A stretch of DNA of 64,000 nt from Methylophilaceae bacterium 11 (GTDB lineage: Bacteria; Pseudomonadota; Gammaproteobacteria; Burkholderiales; Methylophilaceae), in the NCBI GenBank assembly GCA_000525025.1, contig JCKJ01000001.1:930001-994000 (forward strand), read 5' to 3'. The notes beneath the pieces are model-generated. The model was not told the origin of the DNA. It searched no databases and saw nothing but the letters and a program-made list of their open reading frames with translations. The number at the start of each line of letters is the position of its first letter. The first letter of the stretch is position 1. Positions 48,789 to 59,477 of the stretch are shown piece by piece. A program made the translations under genes and the position numbers.

Positions 48789-51137
48789 ATGCTTGTGATT
48801 GTGCGGTTCAGTCTATATACACAATCCTCGGTTAGAGCATATGTCACTGGGGAAAGCGAGTGGTCAAAAGGGCAGAAGGATGCCGTTTTTTATCTGAATC
48901 GCTATGTTGAATCAAAATCTGCATTTGATTATGACTTGTATACCTATGCGATTGCCGTGCCACTGGGCGATCATCTGGCCAGAATCTCGTTAAACCAATC
49001 TCCTCCCGATACTGAAGCAGCCAAAACCGGGTTTCTGCAAGGCAAAAACCATCCGGAAGATATCGGCGGCCTGATCAAGCTCTATGTGCATTTACACGAT
49101 ACGTTGTTGATGCGTGAGCCTGTGGAGTTATGGAAAAAAGGCGATGTCATTATTCTGAAAATCCAGAAACTAGCAGAAGCGCTTAAACAGACTGTCGATA
49201 GCACTCCCCAAAATACAAAAGCGATTAAATTGCTGATTGATGAGATTAATCGCTTAAATATTGAACTCACTCCGATTGAAGAAGATTTTTCCAATGCGCT
49301 GGGTGAGATTTCTAGGCAAATCAATACCTGGTTTTATGTGATGTCGCTCATATTCACGGCTATTTTAGTGGCGATAGGCGTGACGCTCTCACGCCGGATG
49401 GTGCAGTTCAATTTGATGGCCACCGAGAAAATCAAAAACAGCGAGCTCAGATTCAAAGCGTTATTAGGCTCTTCGATGGATGCTGTGATTGAAATTAACG
49501 CAGAGAGTGAGATTAGCCATTGGAGCGCGCAAGCGGAGCAGATTTTTGGCTATCTAGAATATGAGGCCATTGGTGAAAAGCTGCATTTATTAATCATTCC
49601 TGCAGAACATATTGAGGCTCATTTGATGGGTATGCGTCGCTTTTTAAAAACAGGTGATGGCCCGGTGCTCAATAAGCGCATTGAAGTAACTGCAAAACGC
49701 AAGTCTAAAGAAGAGTTTCCGGCAGAGCTGGTGGTTTCTGCCTATGCTTTAAATGGCAAACATATGTTCTGCGCCTATATTCGAGACATTACTGAACAGA
49801 AAAAATACGCAGAGAAGCTACGCACCATTGCGCATTTCGATTCTGTTACTGGCTTGCCTAATCGCTTATTGTTCCAAGATTGTCTAGATGGACAAATCAA
49901 ACTGTGCGATCAGTCTAATTTGCCGTTATCGGTGATGTTTATCGACATCGATAACTTTAAAGATATCAATGACACTTTAGGGCATCAAACTGGGGATTAT
50001 CTGTTGAAAGAAGTCTCTAAAAGAATGCTCGGTTGCTTGCGCAAGGCTGATTTTCTGGCTAGGTTCGGCGGTGATGAGTTTGTATTGATTGTGAATCAGT
50101 TTAATGCCGATGATGATGTGGATGATGTGGCCGAACGTTTGATTGAAGCCCTTAAAGTGCCGTTCCAGATCCAAAATGAAATGGTGTATGTGACGATTAG
50201 CATAGGGATCTCATCGTACCCGACAGACTCACACTCTTATCATGAATTGGTCAAAAATGCCGACCAGGCGATGTACATGGTCAAGAAATCTGGTCGCAAC
50301 GGCTACGCCCATTTCAATACTGCGATGGAAGAGTCCGTGGTGCTTAAACGTCAATTGACCAGTGATATTCGCTTAGCATTGCAAGATAATCAGTTTGAAA
50401 TTTATTATCAACCGATTGTCGATTTGCAAACCAGCCAGATTCTTAAATGCGAGGCATTATTGCGCTGGAATCACCCATCCAAAGGCATGATTCAGCCAGG
50501 TGTGTTTATTGGTATTGCAGAAGACACTGGTTTGATCGTCGAGATTGGGGATATGGTGTTTCAGCGAGCGTTAGCTGCAGTGCTGGGCTGGCGTAAAACG
50601 GTGCATCCGGATTTCCAAGTCAGCATCAATGTATCGCCAGTGCAACTGCATCAAGCAGGGGGCAACAACTGGTGTTACAAGCTTAAAAATGCACTTTCTT
50701 TAACTGATGCACTAGTGATTGAAATTACTGAAGGGGTGTTGGTGAATGCCAATGAGGTCGTCAGTAAAGCATTATTGGAGTACCGCGATGCCGGTATTCA
50801 GGTAGCGTTGGATGACTTTGGTACAGGGTATTCTTCGCTTTCTTATCTGACCAAGTTTGATATCGACTATATCAAAATTGACAAGTCGTTTTTGGTGGAC
50901 TTAAGCGAAGCTTCAGAGAATTATGCGTTGTGCGAAGCGATGATAGTGATGGCGCATAAACTGGGTTTGGCCGTAGTGGCAGAAGGGGTGGAAACACCAG
51001 AGCAATTGGCGCTGCTTAAACAAATTGGCTGCGATTACGCGCAAGGCTACTTATTTGCGCGACCCATTCCGGAGCTTGATGTAGAGTCATTCTTGATTCA
51101 ATTTAATACGCGCAAATTAGAAGTGGTGAATACTTAG
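48789..51137 (+). CDS. Membrane PAS-GGDEF-EAL cyclic-di-GMP enzyme
   Basis: 782 residues from ATG 48789. Periplasmic sensor (about 20-185), membrane helix (WFYVMSLIFTAILVAIGVTL), PAS, GGDEF (RFGGDEFVLI, with inhibitory-site RKAD five residues before), EAL (CEALLRWNHP, then EITEGVLVNA, DDFGTGYSSL, AEGVET). Both catalytic sites look intact, so it may make and degrade c-di-GMP. The true N-terminus is probably earlier: the open frame upstream encodes the rest of a first membrane helix (KIIWPFIIIISLMLVIV), with no ATG/GTG/TTG; an AUU at 48726 follows AAGGGG at 7 nt. Confidence 0.88.
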   Translation: MLVIVRFSLYTQSSVRAYVTGESEWSKGQKDAVFYLNRYVESKSAFDYDLYTYAIAVPLGDHLARISLNQSPPDTEAAKTGFLQGKNHPEDIGGLIKLYVHLHDTLLMREPVELWKKGDVIILKIQKLAEALKQTVDSTPQNTKAIKLLIDEINRLNIELTPIEEDFSNALGEISRQINTWFYVMSLIFTAILVAIGVTLSRRMVQFNLMATEKIKNSELRFKALLGSSMDAVIEINAESEISHWSAQAEQIFGYLEYEAIGEKLHLLIIPAEHIEAHLMGMRRFLKTGDGPVLNKRIEVTAKRKSKEEFPAELVVSAYALNGKHMFCAYIRDITEQKKYAEKLRTIAHFDSVTGLPNRLLFQDCLDGQIKLCDQSNLPLSVMFIDIDNFKDINDTLGHQTGDYLLKEVSKRMLGCLRKADFLARFGGDEFVLIVNQFNADDDVDDVAERLIEALKVPFQIQNEMVYVTISIGISSYPTDSHSYHELVKNADQAMYMVKKSGRNGYAHFNTAMEESVVLKRQLTSDIRLALQDNQFEIYYQPIVDLQTSQILKCEALLRWNHPSKGMIQPGVFIGIAEDTGLIVEIGDMVFQRALAAVLGWRKTVHPDFQVSINVSPVQLHQAGGNNWCYKLKNALSLTDALVIEITEGVLVNANEVVSKALLEYRDAGIQVALDDFGTGYSSLSYLTKFDIDYIKIDKSFLVDLSEASENYALCEAMIVMAHKLGLAVVAEGVETPEQLALLKQIGCDYAQGYLFARPIPELDVESFLIQFNTRKLEVVNT

Positions 51138-51156
51138 ATTCTGATTCTGGACGGGT

Positions 51157-52587
51157 TTAACGCTTTTTATCTTCAGCATCTTTCTTTGCTTTTAATTCGG
51201 CGCGTTGTGCTGTTTTTCTGCGGCGCATGCTCACAATACCTTCACCAGATTTACGTTTGTCCGGCTCTGCAAATGGATTTTCACCTTGATTAAATTGCAC
51301 ACGTAATGGCGTTCCGGTCAGTTGAAACGTTTTGCGGAAAACGCCTTCCAAAAAGCGTTTATAGCTATCTTTAATCCCATCCACGTGGTTACCGTGAATC
51401 ACCACAATGGGTGGATTCATACCGCCTTGGTGTGCGTAGCGTAACTTGGGGCGAATACCACGGGTAATCGGTGGTTGGTGTTGCGCAATCGCATCGGTAA
51501 GTACGCGGGTGAGTTGTGGAGTAGGGAGCTTGGCCATGGCCGCTTTAAATGCGCCATCCACAGAAGTTAGGAGTTCCGGCAGGCCTTTTTTGCGTAATGC
51601 CGAGATGTAATGAAATTTGGCGAAATCTAAAAATATGAGCTTGCGGTCAATTTCGCGTTTAATCCAATCGCGTTCGTCGTCTTTAAGGCCATCCCACTTA
51701 TTGATAGCGACCACTAAGGCACGGCCAGCATCCAGAATATAGGCGGCAACGTGCGCATCTTGCTCGGTAATGCCTTCTTGTGCATCAACCACTAAAATGG
51801 CCACGTTGGCATCTTCAATGGCTTGCATGGTTTTCACAACAGAGAATTTTTCAATGGCTTCAAACACGCGGCCGCGTTTGCGTACGCCGGCGGTATCAAT
51901 AATGGAATAACGCTTACCGTCTTTTTCCATCTCAATTTCAATGGAGTCACGCGTGGTGCCTGGCTCATCAAATGCAATGACGCGGTCTTCACCCAGCAAG
52001 GCGTTGACTAAGGTAGATTTACCAACGTTAGGTCTGCCCACAATAGCAATGCGAGGGATTTTGTCTGCGTGTTTATCTTCGTCGAAGGCTGGTTCAGGAA
52101 AATGCTCAAGTGCCAGCTCAACAATATCTTTGACGCCTTCACCATGTGCTGATGAAATGGAGAGCGGGTCACCTAAACCTAGTTCGTGAAAGTCTGCCGC
52201 AACTACGGCTTTATTCATGCCCTCGGTCTTGTTTACCGCTAACAGTACAGGCCGCTGCGCTTTGCGCAATTTATCGGCAATGATGAACTCTTGTGGCGTT
52301 AAGCCTGCACGACCATCTACTAGGAAAATAATGACATCAGCTTCATCAATGGCGAGCAAGGTTTGCTTGGCCATTTCTTTCAAAATGCCGCTTTCTGCTG
52401 TTGGTTCAAAACCACCAGTATCAATCACCAAGTAGGGTTTGCTTGCACCGATGCCGCGACCGTAGTGCCTGTCGCGCGTCAAGCCGGGCAAGTCTGCCAC
52501 CAAGGCATCACGGCTTTTGGTCATGCGGTTGAATAGGGTGGATTTGCCAACGTTAGGTCGGCCAACTAAAACAATGGTAGGTAGCAT
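51157..52587 (-). CDS. der: GTPase Der (EngA)
   Basis: Ribosome-assembly GTPase with two tandem G domains: [14 protein letters not shown] near residue 8 and [18 protein letters not shown] near 180, with NKTEG and NKWDG specificity motifs. C-terminal KH-like domain and a basic tail ([18 protein letters not shown]). 476 residues. Last gene of the leftward operon; bamB is 3 bp upstream. Confidence 0.97.
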   Translation of the reverse strand: MLPTIVLVGRPNVGKSTLFNRMTKSRDALVADLPGLTRDRHYGRGIGASKPYLVIDTGGFEPTAESGILKEMAKQTLLAIDEADVIIFLVDGRAGLTPQEFIIADKLRKAQRPVLLAVNKTEGMNKAVVAADFHELGLGDPLSISSAHGEGVKDIVELALEHFPEPAFDEDKHADKIPRIAIVGRPNVGKSTLVNALLGEDRVIAFDEPGTTRDSIEIEMEKDGKRYSIIDTAGVRKRGRVFEAIEKFSVVKTMQAIEDANVAILVVDAQEGITEQDAHVAAYILDAGRALVVAINKWDGLKDDERDWIKREIDRKLIFLDFAKFHYISALRKKGLPELLTSVDGAFKAAMAKLPTPQLTRVLTDAIAQHQPPITRGIRPKLRYAHQGGMNPPIVVIHGNHVDGIKDSYKRFLEGVFRKTFQLTGTPLRVQFNQGENPFAEPDKRKSGEGIVSMRRRKTAQRAELKAKKDAEDKKR

Positions 52588-52590
52588 AAA

Positions 52591-53778
52591 TTATTTCACC
52601 GTGATGGCATACAGGCCACCACCACGCGTTTCTGCAAGGAGTTGAGAGGTGCTATTGCCTGCAGCGAGTGACATCACAGCATTGTCGTCAATTTTAATGC
52701 GCCCGACGAAGTTGCCTTCATCGCGACTTAAGAAGTGAATGTAACCTTCTAGATCGCCTACGGCAATAAATGCGCCCATTGACAAGGGTTTGGTGAGTCT
52801 GCGATTAGACAAATTGCCTTGACGCCAGAATGTACGGCCATTTTCGTAATCAAGTGAGTAAACAGAACCTAATGTGTGGCTGACAAACAGTTTGCCATCT
52901 TCAGCCGTGAGACCGTTATAGCTGGAAATATCACGGTTCCATAATACTTGTCCATTTTTGCGATCAATCGCGGCAATTCTGCCTTGGTAAGCCACGGCAA
53001 ATAAAAGCGGGCCATCCACAAATGGCAAGCTAGTAATGTCGGCAATACGTTCAATTTCTGTGACGCCTTTGGGTTGTGCCACTGTAGCTTCCCAAATCAA
53101 TTTTCCATTGTCTGCACGAATGGCGGCTAATTTACCGCCTGCATAACCAGCGTAGACAGCGCCACCGTCGACGACAATCCCTACACTGCTTCTGAGCGTG
53201 AGGGCTGGCGCGGTACGTTCATACACCCACTTGCGGCTGCCATCGGCTGCATCAATGCCGTAAATACGATTGTCCCCGGTTCTAACGATCACTTTGCCAT
53301 CAAAGTAACGAGGCACACTTAAAATTTCGCTGCTTAATTTAGAGTTCCATAACGGTTTACCGGTGACATCCAGTGCGTATACATGGCCTTTGTTGGTGCC
53401 TACCAGTACTAAACCGCCACCCGTGCCCACACCGCCGCTAATGGTTTCACCGATATTGGTTTTCCATAGTTGCTGGCCTTTTGTGGCATCCAGTTTGATG
53501 ACATCGCCTTCCACGTTGGTACCGTAGACAAATCCGGTTTCTAGCGCTGGCGTATAGTCGTAACGTGCGGTATCACCCAGCGAAAATTTCCAATCCACTT
53601 TTGCTGTATAAGACGTTTTAATGTCCTCTAACTCAGCGGGTGGGTTAGGGGGTTCCTCACCAAACAGTTTATCTGCCATGTCTGCACGAAACTCGGTCAG
53701 TGCACTACAGGCAGTCAATGAAACCATCAGCAGCATAATGCCGACTTTGATGAGGTGATGGGTGTATAGACGGTGCAA
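52591..53778 (-). CDS. bamB: Outer-membrane assembly lipoprotein BamB
   Basis: Beta-propeller lipoprotein of the BAM complex that inserts outer-membrane proteins. 395 residues. Signal peptide with lipobox (LLMVSLTAC), then PQQ-like propeller repeats (LDATKGQQLWKTNIG, LDVTGKPLWNSKLS, IDRKNGQVLWNRDIS). Conserved order yfgM-bamB-der. Confidence 0.95.
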   Translation of the reverse strand: MHRLYTHHLIKVGIMLLMVSLTACSALTEFRADMADKLFGEEPPNPPAELEDIKTSYTAKVDWKFSLGDTARYDYTPALETGFVYGTNVEGDVIKLDATKGQQLWKTNIGETISGGVGTGGGLVLVGTNKGHVYALDVTGKPLWNSKLSSEILSVPRYFDGKVIVRTGDNRIYGIDAADGSRKWVYERTAPALTLRSSVGIVVDGGAVYAGYAGGKLAAIRADNGKLIWEATVAQPKGVTEIERIADITSLPFVDGPLLFAVAYQGRIAAIDRKNGQVLWNRDISSYNGLTAEDGKLFVSHTLGSVYSLDYENGRTFWRQGNLSNRRLTKPLSMGAFIAVGDLEGYIHFLSRDEGNFVGRIKIDDNAVMSLAAGNSTSQLLAETRGGGLYAITVK

Positions 53779-53827
53779 ACTAAATTTCCTAAAGACGATT
53801 ATTCAATGGACGATACAATACAATGAC

Positions 53828-54454
53828 TTAGCTGCCCAATGACTCAAGTTTTTGCTTGGTTAATTGAAACAACCTGCCTTGTGTATCTAAGTTTTTTAAT
53901 GCGACTTCGAAGGCTTGTTTGGCATCTTGTGTTTTGCCTTCTGCCAGTAAAACATCACCTAACATATTGTCTTTGAGCCCTGCATAGCCTGGGTCTTTGA
54001 TGTCACTCAGTGCTTTTTTAGCTTCGGCATACTCTTTATTTTCAAAATGAATACCTGCTAATTGCAGCCCTGCAATGGCTTGTACGCTACTTTCTTTTGC
54101 ATGTGCGATGGCCCAAGTTAATTGCTCGCTAGCGCCTTTTGCATCGTTAGCTGCGTACTGCGCTTTTGCAGCAAACACAGCGGCGCGTCCAGCGTAAGGC
54201 GTTACACTGTATTCTGATTTAAGTTGGTTGACCTGGGTTTTAATCTCTTCTAGCTTAGTAGGTTCCGTAGTGAGCATGGTTTGATAGAGATTAGATGCCC
54301 CTGTGGCCTTGCTTTGAATCCAGTAATGGTAACCTTGCCAGCCTGCGTAAGCCAACACCACTAGTAACGCAATGCTACTGACTAACTTGCCGTTTTTGTT
54401 CCACCACGCTTTAAATTCATCTAACTGTTCTTGCTCTTCTAAATCATACGCCAT
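53828..54454 (-). CDS. yfgM: YfgM-like TPR membrane protein
   Basis: 208 residues: short cytoplasmic start (MAYDLEEQEQLDEFKAWWNKNG), one membrane helix (LVSSIALLVVLAYAGWQGYH) and a periplasmic TPR domain. In E. coli YfgM associates with the periplasmic chaperone PpiD and the Sec translocon. Usually adjacent to hisS; here three genes intervene. Confidence 0.9.
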   Translation of the reverse strand: MAYDLEEQEQLDEFKAWWNKNGKLVSSIALLVVLAYAGWQGYHYWIQSKATGASNLYQTMLTTEPTKLEEIKTQVNQLKSEYSVTPYAGRAAVFAAKAQYAANDAKGASEQLTWAIAHAKESSVQAIAGLQLAGIHFENKEYAEAKKALSDIKDPGYAGLKDNMLGDVLLAEGKTQDAKQAFEVALKNLDTQGRLFQLTKQKLESLGS

Positions 54455-54497
54455 GTTAATTGCCCTGGTTTCATTATCGTTGGTTAATTATCTTAGT

Positions 54498-55295
54498 TTA
54501 AGCGGCCTTGCGACCTGGAATTGCCTGTAATAACTGCTGTGTATAAGGCTGCTGAGGAGATGTGTAAATATCTTCTACTGCGCCTTGTTCTACAATTTTG
54601 CCTTTGTGCATCACGACAATGTCATTTGCAATATGCCGGACCACGCGTAAATCGTGGCTGATAAAAATATAGCTTAATCCCATTTCTGCTTGCAACGATT
54701 TGAGCAGCAGTAAGATTTGTGCCTGCACCGAAACATCTAGCGCAGAAACGGGTTCATCACAAATCACCACTTTAGGTTGCAACACCAGTGCTCTTGCAAT
54801 GCCAATGCGTTGTCTTTGCCCACCAGAAAATTGATGCGGATATTTCGTTGCATCTGCTGCTGTTAGCCCAACACGTTCAAGCATTTGATGCACTAGTGCA
54901 ATGCGTGACGCCGTTGAACCCACTCCATGAATCAGCAATCCCTCGCCAACAATCTCACCTACGCGCATGCGTGGGTTGAGCGAAGCGAACGGATCTTGAA
55001 ACACCATTTGCAAATGTTTGCGCACACCGCGCAAATCTTCTTTATGAAGTTGGGCTAAATGCTGCCCTTGGAATATTACATCGCCACTGTCAAACGGTTG
55101 CAATTGTAACAGACAACGTGCCAAAGTGGATTTTCCACTACCGGATTCACCGACCACGGCGAGGGTAGTGCCTTGTTTTAGTTGGATACTGACATCATCC
55201 AACGCTTTGATGTGTGTAGTGTTGAAGCCAAAACGGCCACTGCGCTGGGTATACGTTTTATTGAGGTTTAAGGCCTCTAATATGATGTCACTCAT
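54498..55295 (-). CDS. Peptide/nickel-type ABC transporter ATPase (OppF-like)
   Basis: 265 residues from ATG 55295. Walker A GESGSGKSTLARCLLQL, signature FSGGQRQRIGIARAL, Walker B VVICDEPVSALDV, and the OppF-type C-terminus QQPYTQQLLQAIPG. Start codon overlaps the upstream ATPase gene (ATGA), so they form a pair like the two halves of YejF. Transport substrate unknown; permease and binding-protein genes are not nearby. Confidence 0.9.
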   Translation of the reverse strand: MSDIILEALNLNKTYTQRSGRFGFNTTHIKALDDVSIQLKQGTTLAVVGESGSGKSTLARCLLQLQPFDSGDVIFQGQHLAQLHKEDLRGVRKHLQMVFQDPFASLNPRMRVGEIVGEGLLIHGVGSTASRIALVHQMLERVGLTAADATKYPHQFSGGQRQRIGIARALVLQPKVVICDEPVSALDVSVQAQILLLLKSLQAEMGLSYIFISHDLRVVRHIANDIVVMHKGKIVEQGAVEDIYTSPQQPYTQQLLQAIPGRKAA

Positions 55296-56125
55296 GCGGT
55301 CGCCTCTTGACTGAGCCATGCATAATCAATGGGTTTAAGCGTCTTCAGGCCTTCGGCATCGGGAACGCAAGCCAGTAGCGCTTTGGTGTAAGGGTGTTGC
55401 GGGTGGTTTAACACCTGATCGCGCGTGCCTGTCTCTACAATTTCACCACGGAACATCACAATCACATCATCGGCAATGTCTGCCACCACACCAAAATCAT
55501 GGGTGATAAATAACATCGCCATATTCATGCGTGTTTTAAGCGCATCCAATAATTTCAATACTTGAGCTTGTACTGTCACATCTAGCGCTGTGGTGGGTTC
55601 ATCGGCAATCAATAGGGCGGGTTCGCAAGCAATGCTCATGGCAATCATCACGCGTTGACGTTGACCACCGGATAACTCATCCGGATAACTGTCGGCTCGG
55701 CTGGCAGGTATACCCACTTGTTCGAGTAGTTCGGCGACTCGCGATTTAAGTGCTTGGCCTTTTAATCTTAAATGTGCGGTCAATGGCTCACCAATTTGAT
55801 AGCCCACGGTCAGCACTGGGTTAAGTGAGGTCATAGGCTCTTGAAAAATCATGCCGATTTTTGCGCCACGGATGGTTTGCATGGCCTTGTCATCAAGCTG
55901 TGTGATGTCTTGGCCTTGAAAAACCACATTGCCACTGGCTTGTAGCTGCTTAGAGAGTAAGCCCATGATAGTGAGGGCTGTAAGACTTTTGCCACTGCCG
56001 GATTCACCGACGATACAAGTGGTTTTGCCAGTAGATAAGGAAAAGTTCGCTTGGTTGACCAATAGGCGTGACGTATCGTTTTTGGGTGTCACGTTTAATT
56101 GGCTAATACGCAGAATTTCACTCAT
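55292..56125 (-). CDS. Peptide/nickel-type ABC transporter ATPase (OppD-like)
   Basis: 277 residues. Walker A GESGSGKSLTALTIMGLL, signature ELSGGQRQRVMIAMSI, Walker B LLIADEPTTALDVTVQAQ, and the C-terminal HPQHPYTKALLACVPD segment of the oligopeptide family. Couples with the following OppF-like ATPase. Lies 14 bp after the SIMPL gene. The split ATPases resemble a divided YejF. Confidence 0.9.
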   Translation of the reverse strand: MSEILRISQLNVTPKNDTSRLLVNQANFSLSTGKTTCIVGESGSGKSLTALTIMGLLSKQLQASGNVVFQGQDITQLDDKAMQTIRGAKIGMIFQEPMTSLNPVLTVGYQIGEPLTAHLRLKGQALKSRVAELLEQVGIPASRADSYPDELSGGQRQRVMIAMSIACEPALLIADEPTTALDVTVQAQVLKLLDALKTRMNMAMLFITHDFGVVADIADDVIVMFRGEIVETGTRDQVLNHPQHPYTKALLACVPDAEGLKTLKPIDYAWLSQEATA

Positions 56126-56139
56126 GGCTAGTCATTTGG

Positions 56140-56895
56140 CTATTCAATATTGTAAACAATGGTCACCACAACGCGCGCGGTTTTATCAATTGTCGATTTG
56201 TCGTAGACCCCGCCATAGCTGTTGTCGCTATCATCCGCGCCACCTACGGGCAAAATGTAAAACGCACCCTGACTGGCGGATTTCATGACGCCTACTTTCA
56301 CGCCATCTTGCTTCACAAATTCTGTGGCGCGTGAGCGTGCATTTTTGGTGGCATCTGCAATTAAAGACATTTTAATCGCTTCCAAGTTGCTGACCAGATA
56401 ACTAGGTGCTTGCGCATTCACTGGATGATTGTCTGCTTTTAATTGCAAGAAAGCCTTATTGGCTGCGGTGATTTTTGTTAAATCTTTGGTATTGATGCGT
56501 ATGTTTTGGTAGGCATCAAACCCTTTTTGCACTTGGCGCGGCACATCTTTAATAAAGACCTCTTCGTAATGCGGGCCAATGGTTTCCACATCGATGGTCC
56601 AAGTGTCCTGTGTCAGACCTTGTTTATCTAAAAAGGCTTGTACCACTTTTAATTCATCGGCCAGTGCAGTGAGCGCATTGGCTTGGGTATCGCTCGCAAC
56701 GCCAATGGTAATCGTCCATTCTGCGCTATCGGCTTTAATAGGCTTTTCTGCTAACCCTTTGACGGTAATAGATTGTTGACCAGACACGGCGCGCTTAGCT
56801 TGTACGCCCAAAATAAAGGCAGCGCTTGCCATCCCAATGGCAAGTAGCAACCCAAGGACAGTCATTGCTTTAAATAAATTTTTATGTTCGGTCAT
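56140..56895 (-). CDS. SIMPL-domain envelope protein
   Basis: 251 residues: N-terminal signal anchor (MTVLGLLLAIGMASAAFILG) and a SIMPL (DUF541) domain (SITVKGLAEKPIKADSAEWT; DATKNARSRATEFVKQDGV). DUF541 proteins are periplasmic with unclear roles, some linked to oxidative stress. Located between hisS and the ABC ATPases in the leftward operon. Confidence 0.85.
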   Translation of the reverse strand: MTEHKNLFKAMTVLGLLLAIGMASAAFILGVQAKRAVSGQQSITVKGLAEKPIKADSAEWTITIGVASDTQANALTALADELKVVQAFLDKQGLTQDTWTIDVETIGPHYEEVFIKDVPRQVQKGFDAYQNIRINTKDLTKITAANKAFLQLKADNHPVNAQAPSYLVSNLEAIKMSLIADATKNARSRATEFVKQDGVKVGVMKSASQGAFYILPVGGADDSDNSYGGVYDKSTIDKTARVVVTIVYNIE

Positions 56896-56909
56896 GATGC
56901 TCCAATCAA

Positions 56910-58175
56910 CTAGCTAATCAATTCGCGTACTTCGTTTAGTTTACAACGTTTTTGCTCACCTGCATTGAGTAGTGGCTTAATCGAAATTTCGCCGGCTAAG
57001 GCTTCGTCATCACCAAGAATAGCTGCGAAGCGTGCGCCGCTTCGGTCGGCTTTTTTCATTTGCGATTTAAAGCTACCGCCGCCTGCATGTAACACCACAC
57101 GTAAACCATCGTTACGTAATTGTTCTGCCATTAAAAATGCGTGTTTTTCAGCATGTTCTCCCACATTCACTAAGTAAATGTCTGGTGCATTACTTGCGGT
57201 CACGCCATATTCCTGCATCAATAAAAACACACGTTCTAAGCCAATGCCAAAGCCGCAAGCAGGGGTGGGCTGCCCACCCAGTCGCTCCACTAACGTATCG
57301 TAACGTCCACCACCGGCAATGGTGCCTTGCGCACCAAGCTTGGTGGTGACCCACTCAAATACGGTGCGGTTGTAATAGTCCAAACCACGTACTAAGCGGT
57401 GGTTTACAGTGTAGGCTATACCGGCTTGTGTCAGTAGTTGGCAAAGGCGCTCAAAGTGTTGTTTAGAGGCTTCACCCAAGCAATCCATCAGCTTGGGCGC
57501 TGCTTCACATATGGCTTGCATGCGCGGATTTTTGGTATCTAAAATACGTAGTGGATTCGTATGTAAGCGGCGCTTGGCATCTTCATCTAATAAATCTGTA
57601 TGCTGCTCAAAATATTGAATCAATGTTTGACGATAGGCGGCACGTTCACTTGCATCGCCTATGCTGTTGATTTGTAAGGCTACATCTTGAATGCCTAATG
57701 CATTCCATAGTCTGGCCAGCAGAATGATTTGTTCTGCATCCACATCCGGGCCATCAAAGCCAAAGGCTTCTACACCAATTTGATGGAATTGGCGTTGGCG
57801 GCCTTTCTGCACGTTTTCGTGTCTGAACATCGGCCCCATATACCATAAGCGTTGCGGCCCATTGTAGGTCAAGCTGTGCTCGACCACAGCGCGCACGCAA
57901 CCAGCGGTACCTTCTGGGCGCAAGGTCAGCTTGTCGCCATTCAGCGCGTCTTCCCATGCATACATTTCTTTTTCAACAATGTCGGTGTGTTCACCCACGC
58001 TGCGCACAAACAGCTCGGTAGGCTCTACTAGTGGCATGCGGATATTGTTGTAACCATAGCTGGCGAGTACTTGGCGTGCGGTATCTTCCAATTTAAACCA
58101 GAGAGGCGTGGACTCAGGAAGGATATCGTAAAAGCCTTTGATGGACTGGAATTTGGAGGTGGAAGAGGTGCTCAT
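56910..58175 (-). CDS. hisS: Histidyl-tRNA synthetase
   Basis: Charges tRNA-His. 421 residues, class II. Motif 1-2 region [17 protein letters not shown], His-specific [13 protein letters not shown], and motif 3 [13 protein letters not shown]-terminal anticodon domain starts near [14 protein letters not shown]. ispG is 15 bp upstream. Confidence 0.97.
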   Translation of the reverse strand: MSTSSTSKFQSIKGFYDILPESTPLWFKLEDTARQVLASYGYNNIRMPLVEPTELFVRSVGEHTDIVEKEMYAWEDALNGDKLTLRPEGTAGCVRAVVEHSLTYNGPQRLWYMGPMFRHENVQKGRQRQFHQIGVEAFGFDGPDVDAEQIILLARLWNALGIQDVALQINSIGDASERAAYRQTLIQYFEQHTDLLDEDAKRRLHTNPLRILDTKNPRMQAICEAAPKLMDCLGEASKQHFERLCQLLTQAGIAYTVNHRLVRGLDYYNRTVFEWVTTKLGAQGTIAGGGRYDTLVERLGGQPTPACGFGIGLERVFLLMQEYGVTASNAPDIYLVNVGEHAEKHAFLMAEQLRNDGLRVVLHAGGGSFKSQMKKADRSGARFAAILGDDEALAGEISIKPLLNAGEQKRCKLNEVRELIS

Positions 58176-58190
58176 TGCTTAAACTTAGGC

Positions 58191-59474
58191 TTAAATTGCT
58201 TGAATCGGAATGGTTTTAGGGGGTAGGGTGGTGCGTAACTTTCCACCTTCTACATAATTTTTTTGTACGTAGTCTTCCACAATCGCTTGGAATTCTTGTG
58301 CGATATGGTCGCCTTTAAGGGTGACGGTTTTTTCACCGTCGACAAATACTGGCGCAACGGGGACTTCGCCAGTACCGGGCAAGCTAATACCGATATTGGC
58401 CAGTTTTGATTCACCAGGGCCATTAACTACGCAGCCCATCACGGCGACGCTCATATTTTCTACACCTGGATATGCGGCACGCCATACCGGCATTTGCGTG
58501 CGCAGGTAGCTCTGAATTTGCATGGCTAGTTCTTGAAAGTAGGTACTGGTCGTGCGTCCACAACCCGGACAAGCAGTGACCAAGGGTGTGAAGGAACGGA
58601 TGCCCATGGTTTGCAGAATCTCCTGCGCAACGACTACTTCTTTTGTGCGTGATTCATTAGGCTCTGGTGTGAGTGAGACACGAATCGTATCGCCAATACC
58701 TGCCTGTAACAGCAACGCCAAAGCTGCGGTAGAAGCCACAATGCCTTTGGAGCCCATGCCAGCTTCGGTTAAGCCTAAATGCAGCGGGTAATCGCAGCGC
58801 TGGGCTAAATCGGTATAGACTTTCACTAAATCTTGTACATTGCTGACCTTGCAAGAAATAATGATTTGATTGGGATCTAAGCCAATATCTACCGCCTGCT
58901 GTGCGCTCTCCAACGCAGATTGAATCAGTGCTTCCTGCATCAGAGCATCGGCAGAGAGTGGAGAAGTAGATTGGCTGTTTTCATCCATCATACGTGCCAT
59001 TTTGGCTTGGTCTAAGCTGCCCCAGTTAACCCCAATGCGTACCGCTTTTTTATATTGAATCGCCGCTTCAATCATGGCGGCAAATTGCTCATCACGCTTA
59101 CTGCCTTTGCCCACATTGCCTGGGTTGATACGATATTTGGCCAAGGCTTGCGCGCAATCCGGATAAGCTTGTAATAACTTGTGGCCGTTATAGTGAAAAT
59201 CGCCCACCAGTGGCACGTTACAGCCTAGCGCATCTACGCCACGACGGATATTGCTCACTTGTGCAGCAGCTTCGGGCGAGTTCACGGTAATGCGCACTAC
59301 CTCAGAACCGGCTTGCCATAGTTCGTATACTTGTTGAATGGTGGAGGCTGCATCGGCAGTGTCAGTATTGGTCATGCTTTGCACAACCACACTGGCTGGT
59401 ATGCTCCCGTTTAGGCCACCGCCCACTGGGACGTGACCAACCATTACTTGTCGAGTGTTTCTACGCATCATCAC
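58191..59474 (-). CDS. ispG: 4-hydroxy-3-methylbut-2-enyl diphosphate synthase
   Basis: [4Fe-4S] enzyme of the MEP isoprenoid pathway. 427 residues. VGHVPVGGG start region, SMTNTDTAD, and cluster Cys in [10 protein letters not shown] and [12 protein letters not shown]. Three consecutive Met codons begin the ORF; any could start it. It follows rodZ by 3 bp. Confidence 0.96.
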   Translation of the reverse strand: MMMRRNTRQVMVGHVPVGGGLNGSIPASVVVQSMTNTDTADAASTIQQVYELWQAGSEVVRITVNSPEAAAQVSNIRRGVDALGCNVPLVGDFHYNGHKLLQAYPDCAQALAKYRINPGNVGKGSKRDEQFAAMIEAAIQYKKAVRIGVNWGSLDQAKMARMMDENSQSTSPLSADALMQEALIQSALESAQQAVDIGLDPNQIIISCKVSNVQDLVKVYTDLAQRCDYPLHLGLTEAGMGSKGIVASTAALALLLQAGIGDTIRVSLTPEPNESRTKEVVVAQEILQTMGIRSFTPLVTACPGCGRTTSTYFQELAMQIQSYLRTQMPVWRAAYPGVENMSVAVMGCVVNGPGESKLANIGISLPGTGEVPVAPVFVDGEKTVTLKGDHIAQEFQAIVEDYVQKNYVEGGKLRTTLPPKTIPIQAI

Positions 59475-59477
59475 ACC

